The notes under the pieces are model-generated. The model did no database searches. It saw only the letters and a program-made list of their open reading frames with translations, and was not told the origin of the DNA. A program made the translations under genes and the position numbers. 6,685 bases of DNA from Calditrichaceae bacterium. Its GTDB lineage: Bacteria > Calditrichota > Calditrichia > Calditrichales > Calditrichaceae. Where the stretch lies: contig JAUXGF010000161.1 of the NCBI GenBank assembly GCA_030622395.1, positions 1 through 6,685 of the forward strand. Direction: 5' to 3'. Shown here one piece after another: positions 1 through 5,374 of this stretch; positions within the stretch are counted from its first letter, which is position 1; each line of letters starts with the position of its first letter.

Positions 1-72
1 CATTAATATCACCATACCTGCTTGTATTCCATTAGTGATTAAATCTTTTCCTTTACTAATTTTTAATTCGCC

Positions 73-534
73 TTATTTCTCAATAACTTTAAATTTTTCA
101 AAAATTAAAGATAAGAAAAATCCGAATATAAGCATACCAATTAGTCCGTTAATCAATGGAACAATAATTAATATTGTAGGATAGTCAAATAACATCCATT
201 GATTGAATGCTTCGGGAACTGCTTTAATTATCCATATTATCATTCCGAATGATATCCCTTTTTTCCATCCCTTTCCCGGAATACTTTTATAGAGTAATAA
301 ATATAAAACTATAAATAATGTGATTAGAATTATACTACTTAATGCCATAAGAAAAATCCAGCTACCCTGCCCGCCGAAATAATCCATTGGTTTTGTTGAA
401 GGATGGTTAATATACTTCTCATATATCCCGCTTACAATTGGATTCAAGTAGAGTAGATTACCAATAATCATTTGGATAATTAAAATGACAATTCCCCATA
501 ATACTGCTTTTTTATAATTAATTTTGATTTTCAT
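73..534 (-). CDS. Small integral membrane protein of unknown function (153 aa)
   Basis: The protein is strongly hydrophobic with about four predicted membrane helices, at residues 8-30, 57-82, 92-108 and 119-145. A polar loop at 31-56 contains NPIVSGIY and DYFGGQG. A second conserved-looking stretch, KAVPEAFNQWMLFDYP (104-119), joins helices 3 and 4. The N-terminus (MKIKINYKK) and the SIPGKGWKKG loop are basic, suggesting cytoplasmic faces. The ATG at 534 is supported by AGGA (543-546) eight bases upstream. The protein is complete at both ends. No enzymatic motif is visible. I have an unverified impression of similar small membrane proteins in other bacteria, but I know no function. It is separated from the radical SAM gene by a repeat-bearing spacer of 238 bp, so it probably has its own transcript. 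The gene is clearly more AT-rich than the PEPCK genes at the other end of the window. Confidence 0.85.
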   Translation of the reverse strand: MKIKINYKKAVLWGIVILIIQMIIGNLLYLNPIVSGIYEKYINHPSTKPMDYFGGQGSWIFLMALSSIILITLFIVLYLLLYKSIPGKGWKKGISFGMIIWIIKAVPEAFNQWMLFDYPTILIIVPLINGLIGMLIFGFFLSLIFEKFKVIEK

Positions 535-542
535 CTCTTAAT

Positions 543-546
543 TCCT
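543..546 (-). promoter_or_regulatory. Ribosome binding site of the membrane protein gene
   Basis: The minus strand reads AGGA here, eight bases before the ATG at 534. It supports that start for the 153-residue membrane protein. Confidence 0.6.
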
Positions 547-593
547 ATATATGAGTTTTCCGGTTTCTTAGATTTCTATATTCTTCAAACTCA

Positions 594-752
594 TCCCGAC
601 CCTTCTGGATGAATTAATTCTTTGCCACTCACACAGTGATGCCTATGGCATAAGGCACCGCTCCGCAGGCGGGCAGGCAAAGACTCTAAGTTTTATTAAT
701 TATTTTCTCTTTGTGTCTTCGTGTCTTTGTGGCAATTTCCAATGCATCGGGA
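594..752. repeat. Imperfect inverted-repeat element, about 160 bp, in the spacer
   Basis: The outer ends are TCCCGA (594-599) and TCGGGA (747-752). Further in, TTGCCAC (622-628) pairs with GTGGCAA (729-735), followed by CACAC near 630-634 against GTGT at 721-724. The core holds a smaller inverted sequence near 643-658 (GCCTAT facing ATAAGGC) and a GC-rich patch at 659-679 that is out of character with the AT-rich surroundings. No open reading frame or clear target-site duplication is visible. It may be a MITE-like or REP-like intergenic element, or a spacer hairpin at the 3' end of the radical SAM transcript. The rest of the spacer (535-593 and 753-772) shows nothing beyond the ribosome site of the membrane protein gene. 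Confidence 0.5.
710..733. repeat. Three tandem 8-base units (TTTGTGTC type)
   Basis: Three consecutive 8-mers read TTTGTGTC, TTCGTGTC and TTTGTGGC with exact period 8. The array lies inside the right arm of the inverted-repeat element. The period is the same as that of the unrelated GGAGTAAT-type units in the spacer near 3224-3438. It is far too short and spacerless to be CRISPR. Confidence 0.7.
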
Positions 753-772
753 CAAATATCTTTGGTTAGCTC

Positions 773-1936
773 TTATAATGACAATCTTTCGTAATAAGAT
801 GACTTGCCTGTTTTAAGAATTTCCAGGATAATACCCTCTGTTGTTTTACCAACGCCTTTCAGCTCTCTCAAATTTTCTTTCATGCCGCTTAAAGGTTCTT
901 TTAACTGCGAGATTGAATATGCGGCATATCCATAAGGCGAACTCTTCCCTTCCGTTTTTAAAAGATAATCAATATGCTCTAAAATAACCACTACCAAATC
1001 ATTTTCACTTAAAATATCTTTATAGAAAGACGGCGGGATGCGCATGGGTATTTTATATTTTTTAGCGATACTATTGAACCTTGAATTTATCAAGTTATAA
1101 TACTCTCCAGCCGCCTGTCCCCAATTATCGCTTCCTTTATATATGTTTTGATATTCTGTAATAAGCTGCGGATAATTTTTTTTCAGAGCGTTAAAAAAGT
1201 ATTCCTTTTGTTTTCCTTCTTTTAAAGTCATCCCGCCAAAGATAATAAAGTCCACGCCTGCCTCAACGGCTTTTTTTACAGCTTCTTCCATCAATTCCGG
1301 CGTATCGGTTATAAAAGGAATAACAGGAAGCAAAAACATGCCGCAGGCAACGCCTTCATTTTTAAAAAAGGAAACTGTACTCAATCTTTCTGCCGGCGGC
1401 GGCACGCCCGGTTCAAACACAGCGCTTATCTTCTCATCTACCGATGAAAAACTGAAAGATACAAGCGCCCTGCTCTTTTCATTGATTTTCTTTATAATAT
1501 CAATATCTCTTTTGATCAGCGTCGATTTGGTAAGTATATGCACCGGGAAATCATATTCATAGATTAGCTCGAGGGTTTTGCGGGTTAATTGATACTTTTT
1601 TTCGGCTGGCCCATAGCTGTCGCCGACTCCTCCGCCCGCCATAATAAAGGTTCTCTTGAAAGGGACGCGTTTTCTTTTAGGGTCTAATTCACGTCGCAGG
1701 ATATCTATGGCGTTTATTTTTACAACAACGTCTTCTCCAAATTCTCCGTCTACATAATAACCTTCCGCCCTTCCGTCACAATAAACGCAGTTATGAGCGC
1801 AGCCTCTATATAAATTCATCCCATAACGCGATATAAACCAGGAGTCAATTTTTTTATATTTACGTAAAATGGATTTTGCTTCAATTTCCCTGATAGTCAC
1901 TTCTTTTGTGTATCCTTTTTTTATATTTATACTCAT
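773..1936 (-). CDS. Radical SAM protein, SplB/DNA-photolyase-like family, with C-terminal helix-hairpin-helix
   Basis: Residues 46-53 (CAHNCVYC) form the CX3CX2C motif that binds the 4Fe-4S cluster of radical SAM enzymes, within the context RYGMNLYRGC typical of the SplB-like family (COG1533 type). A glycine-rich GGGVGDSYGP (101-110) follows, then a barrel with HILTKSTL, VSFSFSS and GMFLLPVIPF. The C-terminus (about 355-384) reads LRELKGVGKTTEGIILEILK and on to YYERL, which resembles the helix-hairpin-helix seen in family X DNA polymerases and suggests DNA binding. The substrate is unknown; family members are often called DNA repair photolyases by similarity to spore photoproduct lyase. The first 56 bp overlap the upstream HEAT-repeat gene. 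The ATG at 1936 has no clear ribosome site. A GTG at 1900 has AAGGA 12 bases upstream and would cut the overlap to 20 bp, so the start is uncertain. Family-like sequence begins near IEAKSILRKY (18-27), downstream of both candidates. Confidence 0.88.
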   Translation of the reverse strand: MSINIKKGYTKEVTIREIEAKSILRKYKKIDSWFISRYGMNLYRGCAHNCVYCDGRAEGYYVDGEFGEDVVVKINAIDILRRELDPKRKRVPFKRTFIMAGGGVGDSYGPAEKKYQLTRKTLELIYEYDFPVHILTKSTLIKRDIDIIKKINEKSRALVSFSFSSVDEKISAVFEPGVPPPAERLSTVSFFKNEGVACGMFLLPVIPFITDTPELMEEAVKKAVEAGVDFIIFGGMTLKEGKQKEYFFNALKKNYPQLITEYQNIYKGSDNWGQAAGEYYNLINSRFNSIAKKYKIPMRIPPSFYKDILSENDLVVVILEHIDYLLKTEGKSSPYGYAAYSISQLKEPLSGMKENLRELKGVGKTTEGIILEILKTGKSSYYERLSL

Positions 1937-2708
1937 CTACTTGCAATATATCCATCACTTTAACAGGTTCATTTTTAACAAGATTTCTGCAGGCTCTATA
2001 TGCTATCCAGTAAGAATTTTTATCTCCGTTAGCAGCCAACTCATCAACTAAATCATAAACAATAGCTGGAAGCTGTCTTGATAAATCACTTAAATTATTC
2101 CCGGCGGAAGTGCGCGGGTATGGCGCGTTTTCTTTAAAAAGATTTTTAATTATTGATAAAGAATAATCAGGCTTTTTATAAAACCATTTATTTTCCTGTA
2201 CAGGGCGCAGGGTTTCGCCGACAAATCTGCGAATGTTTGGATTATCTGATTTTACAAGGTTCAATAAATATTTTTTAATTGCATCAGGATGCTTTTTAAT
2301 AAGTTTTCTGAAAAGTATTGCAGATAATTCACGCATATTCCAATCAGCGTCGGCTGCGGCAGATTTAAAATATCTGAGTACTTTATGATAATCGCCAAGT
2401 CCGTAGAATGATAATATTCCTATTGAAACGCCTTTGCTTTTAAAATTTTCGCTTATATTAAATATATTAGACGCTGCTGTATATACAGGCGCGTCTATTT
2501 GAATAAGGCGGGTATAAAGGTATTCGCTTAACAATTTAATTGTATGAACTCTTCCATAAGAAATGCGTTTATTGTCGGGAATGTTGTTGTATAGTTTATC
2601 TATGACGCTTGAAATATTTTTTACAGCTAATTTGTACTCTCCCTGTAAAATAATATCAATAATATTATTCTTTATTATATTCTCAATTTCATCATTCAAT
2701 ATTTTCAT
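1881..2708 (-). CDS. HEAT-repeat protein, AlkC/AlkD-like DNA alkylation repair family
   Basis: The 275-residue protein is almost entirely helical. The clearest part runs from ADWNMRELSAILFRKLIKKH (121-140) through NIRRFVGETLRPV (158-170) to a repeat around ENAPYPRTSAGNNLSDLSRQ (193-212) and SYWIAYRACRNLVKN (232-246). This pattern of NxxRRxxxExxRP followed by a repeat with NNLxD resembles AlkC/AlkD-type proteins, HEAT-repeat DNA glycosylases that remove alkylated purines such as 3-methyladenine. I could not assign the catalytic Trp and Asp of AlkD with confidence, so glycosylase activity is inferred. The N-terminal 110 residues are less recognisable. A TGA lies in frame five codons before the ATG at 2708, limiting upstream extension. 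No Shine-Dalgarno sequence precedes that ATG. The C-terminal tail overlaps the radical SAM start, implying translational coupling and perhaps a shared repair role. Confidence 0.75.
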   Translation of the reverse strand: MKILNDEIENIIKNNIIDIILQGEYKLAVKNISSVIDKLYNNIPDNKRISYGRVHTIKLLSEYLYTRLIQIDAPVYTAASNIFNISENFKSKGVSIGILSFYGLGDYHKVLRYFKSAAADADWNMRELSAILFRKLIKKHPDAIKKYLLNLVKSDNPNIRRFVGETLRPVQENKWFYKKPDYSLSIIKNLFKENAPYPRTSAGNNLSDLSRQLPAIVYDLVDELAANGDKNSYWIAYRACRNLVKNEPVKVMDILQVDEYKYKKRIHKRSDYQGN

Positions 2709-2767
2709 TGTATAGGAATTTCAATATTTACAACATTCTTATAATAAAATCCTAAATAACAAGCGCC

Positions 2768-2806
2768 AAATTACAAATAAATTACAAATTCAAATATTAA
2801 ATTACC
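2768..2806. repeat. AT-rich simple repeat (AAATTACA words)
   Basis: AAATTACA occurs at 2768-2775 and 2779-2786, with AAATTACC at 2799-2806, interspersed with CAAAT words. This is low-complexity spacer sequence upstream of the HEAT-repeat gene. It may contain promoter elements of that gene, but no -35/-10 pair is convincing. Confidence 0.45.
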
Positions 2807-2864
2807 AAAACTTGTTTACTTGCTGATTTTGAGATTTTGAATTTAGATATTGTTATTTATTTTT

Positions 2865-2926
2865 ACCCTGTAGAATAATTAAAATTATTTAAGAAAATAG
2901 AAATAGAAAGAAATATTCAACAGGGT
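2865..2926. repeat. Inverted repeat with ACCCTGT/ACAGGGT ends
   Basis: ACCCTGTAGAATAATT (2865-2880) faces the reverse complement of 2911-2926, which reads ACCCTGTTGAATATTT; about 13 of 16 positions agree, and the seven outermost are identical. Inside the left arm AATAATT (2874-2880) can alternatively pair with AATTATT (2883-2889). It may be a protein-binding site, a cruciform or a fragment of a small repeat element. The position, 157 bp before the HEAT-repeat start, does not decide between these. Confidence 0.5.
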
Positions 2927-2966
2927 GAATTTATAATTTGAAATTTGTCATTTTCAAAACCAGCAT

Positions 2967-2989
2967 TAATTCCCGAATATCGGGAATTA
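2967..2989 (-). terminator. Candidate terminator hairpin after the 49-residue gene
   Basis: TAATTCCCGA (2967-2976) and TCGGGAATTA (2980-2989) form a perfect 10-bp stem with an ATA loop. On the minus strand it starts 30 bases after the stop codon of the small gene. It is followed about seven bases later only by a short TTTT run, so it would be a weak intrinsic terminator, or an RNA-stabilising hairpin. The rest of the spacer 2709-3019 is AT-rich and holds only the two repeats listed separately; I see no gene in it. Confidence 0.45.
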
Positions 2990-3019
2990 CTGTGTTCTTA
3001 TATACAGGAATTGTAAATT

Positions 3020-3169
3020 TTATTCTTCAGCTAATTCTTTTTTTATTCTTTTTCTCTCTTTTGTCTTTTCCTGCCAATTCAAAGACTTCCACAATTTGCG
3101 AACTTCTTTTTTACCTTGATCGGTATGTAAAGCGTAAGAATCTAATAGTCTAATTGTTTTCTGGTTCAT
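3020..3169 (-). CDS. Small basic helical protein, 49 aa, function unknown
   Basis: A complete short frame begins MNQKTIRLLDSYALHTDQ, continues through VRKLWKSLNWQEK (23-35) and ends in a Lys/Arg/Glu-rich helix (RKRIKKELAEE), with stop TAA. The composition suggests two or three amphipathic helices with a conserved-looking Leu-Trp...Leu-Asn-Trp core, followed by a charged C-terminal helix. There is no signal peptide, membrane segment or cysteine. The main support is the strong AAGGGG ribosome site seven bases before the ATG, together with protein-like composition. It stands alone between two repeat-rich spacers, downstream of pckA. A nucleic-acid or protein-binding role is possible from its charge, but this is a guess. 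An opposite-strand frame over 2938-3153 is considered a shadow of this gene. Confidence 0.65.
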   Translation of the reverse strand: MNQKTIRLLDSYALHTDQGKKEVRKLWKSLNWQEKTKERKRIKKELAEE

Positions 3170-3176
3170 AATTAAT

Positions 3177-3182
3177 CCCCTT
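3177..3182 (-). promoter_or_regulatory. Strong ribosome binding site of the 49-residue gene
   Basis: The minus strand reads AAGGGG, with seven bases (ATTAATT) before the ATG at 3169. It is the best ribosome site in the window and the main reason to accept the short gene as translated. Confidence 0.65.
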
Positions 3183-3223
3183 TTACATAGTATTTTTGTA
3201 ATAGTTCAGCTCTTGTGAAGAAA

Positions 3224-3479
3224 TGGAGTAATGGAGTGATGGAGTACTGGAGTATTGGGAAGAAAAGAATTTGAATAATTGAATTATTGGATTGATGCCT
3301 GCCCCTGCCTCTTAATTCAAATCTTTCATTACTCCAATTACTTCATTCTTCCAACAATTCATTAATTCAAATCTTCCATCTTTCCACCACTCCAATTCTT
3401 CTCCAACTCCATTACTCCATCACTCCAGTACTCCATTACTCCAACTCTTCACCACTCCAATTCTTCCCCATTCCATCTT
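3224..3479. repeat. Long imperfect inverted repeat made partly of 8-base units
   Basis: The left arm has four tandem units on the plus strand (TGGAGTAA, TGGAGTGA, TGGAGTAC, TGGAGTAT; 3224-3255). The right arm has complementary units (CTCCATTA, CTCCATCA, CTCCAGTA, CTCCATTA; 3407-3438). Segment 3224-3251 is complementary to 3408-3435 with two mismatches in 28. Pairing resumes farther in: 3266-3290, around TTGAATAATTGAATTATTGG, matches the complement of the stretch near 3351-3375. TTAATTCAAATCTT is also directly repeated at 3312-3325 and 3363-3376. The loop holds a GC-rich TGCCTGCCCCTGCCT (3296-3310). On the minus strand this follows the pckA stop immediately, so it could fold in the pckA 3' end. 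The remaining spacer, 3170-3223, shows only the ribosome site of the small gene. Confidence 0.7.
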
Positions 3480-3480
3480 A

Positions 3481-5322
3481 CTACCTCCAACGCCAGCTTC
3501 CCGGTCGTCTCGGTCGTGAAACAGGTTCATCGGATTTAATTAACACAACCGGTTCTTTTTCTTTGATCGCCGTTTTCGGAATACTAAAAACCTTACCTTT
3601 TTTAGTTGGATCGATGCGAAATGCTTTTTCCGCCGACCGGACAATTTCAGGCCGCAATCCTTCGGAGGCAATCAGGTCTGTATACTTTTTACGTCCATCC
3701 ACCAGGTCTTTGATATAAGAGTCTATCTGCTCCTGGCTGTAAAAATTGCTAATATCATATTCGGGGATAGCCCTGCCTTCAACTGTAGCAATATATTTTG
3801 TGCCTAATATTCCCTTTTCGTAGGTATTTGTGCCGCGCAAATCACCGCGTTGAATGGCTGACATTAAATTCAATGGCACACGGTCGGTCTTACGAACCAT
3901 TTTCTTTTTGGTGGCGCCATTCTCATCATAACTTTCAATGATCTCACCCATCCCGCCTGTATTGTACATCATAAATCTAACTTTGCCCGGATATTTATCC
4001 ACCAGCGACATAACTATATCATGGAAGCGGTTAACTTTTACGCCGCGCTTTCCAACTATAAACGGATCTGTGCCGACAATCCTTACAGACTCGCCTGCTT
4101 TTTCCGGATTAGATGCATAACTATGAGTCGACTCGCCCCATAAATAAGCTAAAACTCCCTGCTCGGGAGTCAGCTCTTGGGCAAAAGGCATAATTGTATT
4201 ACGGCGGGTGATAAAAGCAAAAATCAAACCGTCCATCTCCTCAAGCGTCGGTAAATTAATTGTTGGGGCGCTAATGCCGATCAACTTACCGCCGCGTTCT
4301 ACTTTTAGTTTATTGCGGAAAACAACAGCCCGTCCATTACCGCAAAGGCTTTCATCCAAAAAGTCGATCTCGCCGTCTGCCGAAAGCATCACATTTTCTA
4401 ATAAAGCGGATTTATCTATCAGCGCATGGTACATAGCTTCCTGCTGATCGGGCTCCACATCGGTTTTAACATAAAAATTATTCTCGGAGCCTAAGGCGGA
4501 ACCGTCGTCTCTTAAGAAAAGAATATCATCCTGACAAGCCTCTGTTTTCTCCCCTCTATTCGGATCCAATCCAAGTTGATGGCAGGACCAGGTTGACTTG
4601 CCGGTCGCCGTCATACCGAATAAAAAGACGCCGTATTTTTTAAGCCGGTTTTCCCGCGGATCGCGTACAGTAACAATTTTAGAGCCGGAATGCAGCCCTA
4701 ACATGCCATGCTCATCCGCTGTGTACATTGCCTGACGTAAAAACCCCTTTTTATTCTCGCCTAAATAATCAGAGCCTAATGCAATGTTCAATCTATATTC
4801 CGGCAGCGCTAAAATCTGTGCGCGAAGCTGATGTTCCTCAGGTATGTGTATCATAATAAATTCCGGACCCGGGCGGGATGATGGATCAAACATTGTGCTT
4901 GCCCACATAAAGGCGCCGCGTACGTTTTTCGGATCAGCCACGGACATATATAAATTGCAAATAGGATTGTAATAATCGTTATTGCCCATCTGCCGGCGTA
5001 TATGAACGAAAGGGAGGGTTTTAACTAAATGCAGCACCTTTTCCAGCTCCTGCTCCGCATTTTCAACAATCTTTATATGACTGTCTAAAGGTTTAGGCAG
5101 GCGCACTTTTTCGCTTCCTAAATAAACAGTTTTGGGAGCCAAACGGCTGGAAACCTTTGAAGTCCAGACATACGAACCATATTTGGTTTTATTAGCAAAA
5201 CTCTGGGATTGCTTTTCCAGATATTTCATATCAACCGATTTTATGTTCCGTCCATTTAAAAGCGGAAGTAATTCGTTATAGAATTTTTTAAAATATGCTT
5301 CGTTATATATATCCTTTGACAT
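3481..5322 (-). CDS. pckA: Phosphoenolpyruvate carboxykinase, ATP-dependent type, divergent
   Basis: The enzyme is expected to convert oxaloacetate and ATP to phosphoenolpyruvate, CO2 and ADP in the cytoplasm. Aligned by eye with recalled E. coli PckA, the active site is retained: R60 in SRLAPK (R65), Y186 and K192 in YLGENKKG (Y207, K213), H211 in LHSGS (H232), P-loop GMTATGKST at 236-244 (GLSGTGKTT), D265-D266 (D268-D269), R331 (R333) and R481 (near R449). Long matches include ALLENVMLSADGEIDF (306-321), ELTPEQGVLAYLWGE (383-397) and YNTGGMGE (453-460). It is longer than the usual 540 residues or so, with about nine extra residues before the P-loop, about nine more before the DD motif, and a basic Pro/Arg tail after 570. 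The third acidic residue of the usual DDE is Ile267. The ATG at 5322 has AGGA (5330-5333) seven bases upstream. It lies 52 bp after the aminotransferase-PEPCK fusion gene, probably in one operon. Confidence 0.9.
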   Translation of the reverse strand: MSKDIYNEAYFKKFYNELLPLLNGRNIKSVDMKYLEKQSQSFANKTKYGSYVWTSKVSSRLAPKTVYLGSEKVRLPKPLDSHIKIVENAEQELEKVLHLVKTLPFVHIRRQMGNNDYYNPICNLYMSVADPKNVRGAFMWASTMFDPSSRPGPEFIMIHIPEEHQLRAQILALPEYRLNIALGSDYLGENKKGFLRQAMYTADEHGMLGLHSGSKIVTVRDPRENRLKKYGVFLFGMTATGKSTWSCHQLGLDPNRGEKTEACQDDILFLRDDGSALGSENNFYVKTDVEPDQQEAMYHALIDKSALLENVMLSADGEIDFLDESLCGNGRAVVFRNKLKVERGGKLIGISAPTINLPTLEEMDGLIFAFITRRNTIMPFAQELTPEQGVLAYLWGESTHSYASNPEKAGESVRIVGTDPFIVGKRGVKVNRFHDIVMSLVDKYPGKVRFMMYNTGGMGEIIESYDENGATKKKMVRKTDRVPLNLMSAIQRGDLRGTNTYEKGILGTKYIATVEGRAIPEYDISNFYSQEQIDSYIKDLVDGRKKYTDLIASEGLRPEIVRSAEKAFRIDPTKKGKVFSIPKTAIKEKEPVVLIKSDEPVSRPRRPGSWRWR

Positions 5323-5329
5323 TGTTTAA

Positions 5330-5333
5330 TCCT
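5330..5333 (-). promoter_or_regulatory. Ribosome binding site of pckA
   Basis: The minus strand reads AGGA, seven bases before the ATG at 5322. It fixes the pckA start and shows that pckA is initiated independently although it follows the fusion gene closely. Confidence 0.6.
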
Positions 5334-5374
5334 GGTTTTTTATTATTTATTTCCTAAGTTAGTTCATCAATGAA

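Noticed and set aside
1..72. Partial downstream gene on the minus strand
   Set aside because: The sequence after the membrane protein stop is open to the window edge in that same frame (ending KDLITNGIQAGMVILM). There is no ATG, GTG or TTG start with a ribosome site near its beginning and the piece is only 24 codons, so a gene cannot be supported. An ATT start or a gene beginning beyond the edge remains possible.
643..680. Intrinsic terminator for the radical SAM gene
   Set aside because: The GC-rich hairpin potential is present, but no T run follows it on the minus strand; it fits better as the core of the inverted-repeat element.
1338..1562. Plus-strand open frame inside the radical SAM gene
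   Set aside because: It is antisense to conserved barrel sequence and shows no recognisable domain; a shadow frame.
1869..2051. Plus-strand open frame across the HEAT/radical SAM overlap
   Set aside because: It is antisense to two supported genes and has no motif.
2938..3153. Plus-strand open frame of 71 codons
   Set aside because: It lacks a ribosome site, is a hydrophobic low-complexity translation, and runs antisense to the 49-residue gene, which has a strong ribosome site.
3224..3446. CRISPR array
   Set aside because: The units are 8 bases long with no spacers and occur in both orientations.
3938..4447. Two plus-strand open frames (3938-4120 and 4208-4447)
   Set aside because: Both lie opposite the conserved PEPCK catalytic region and have no domain of their own.
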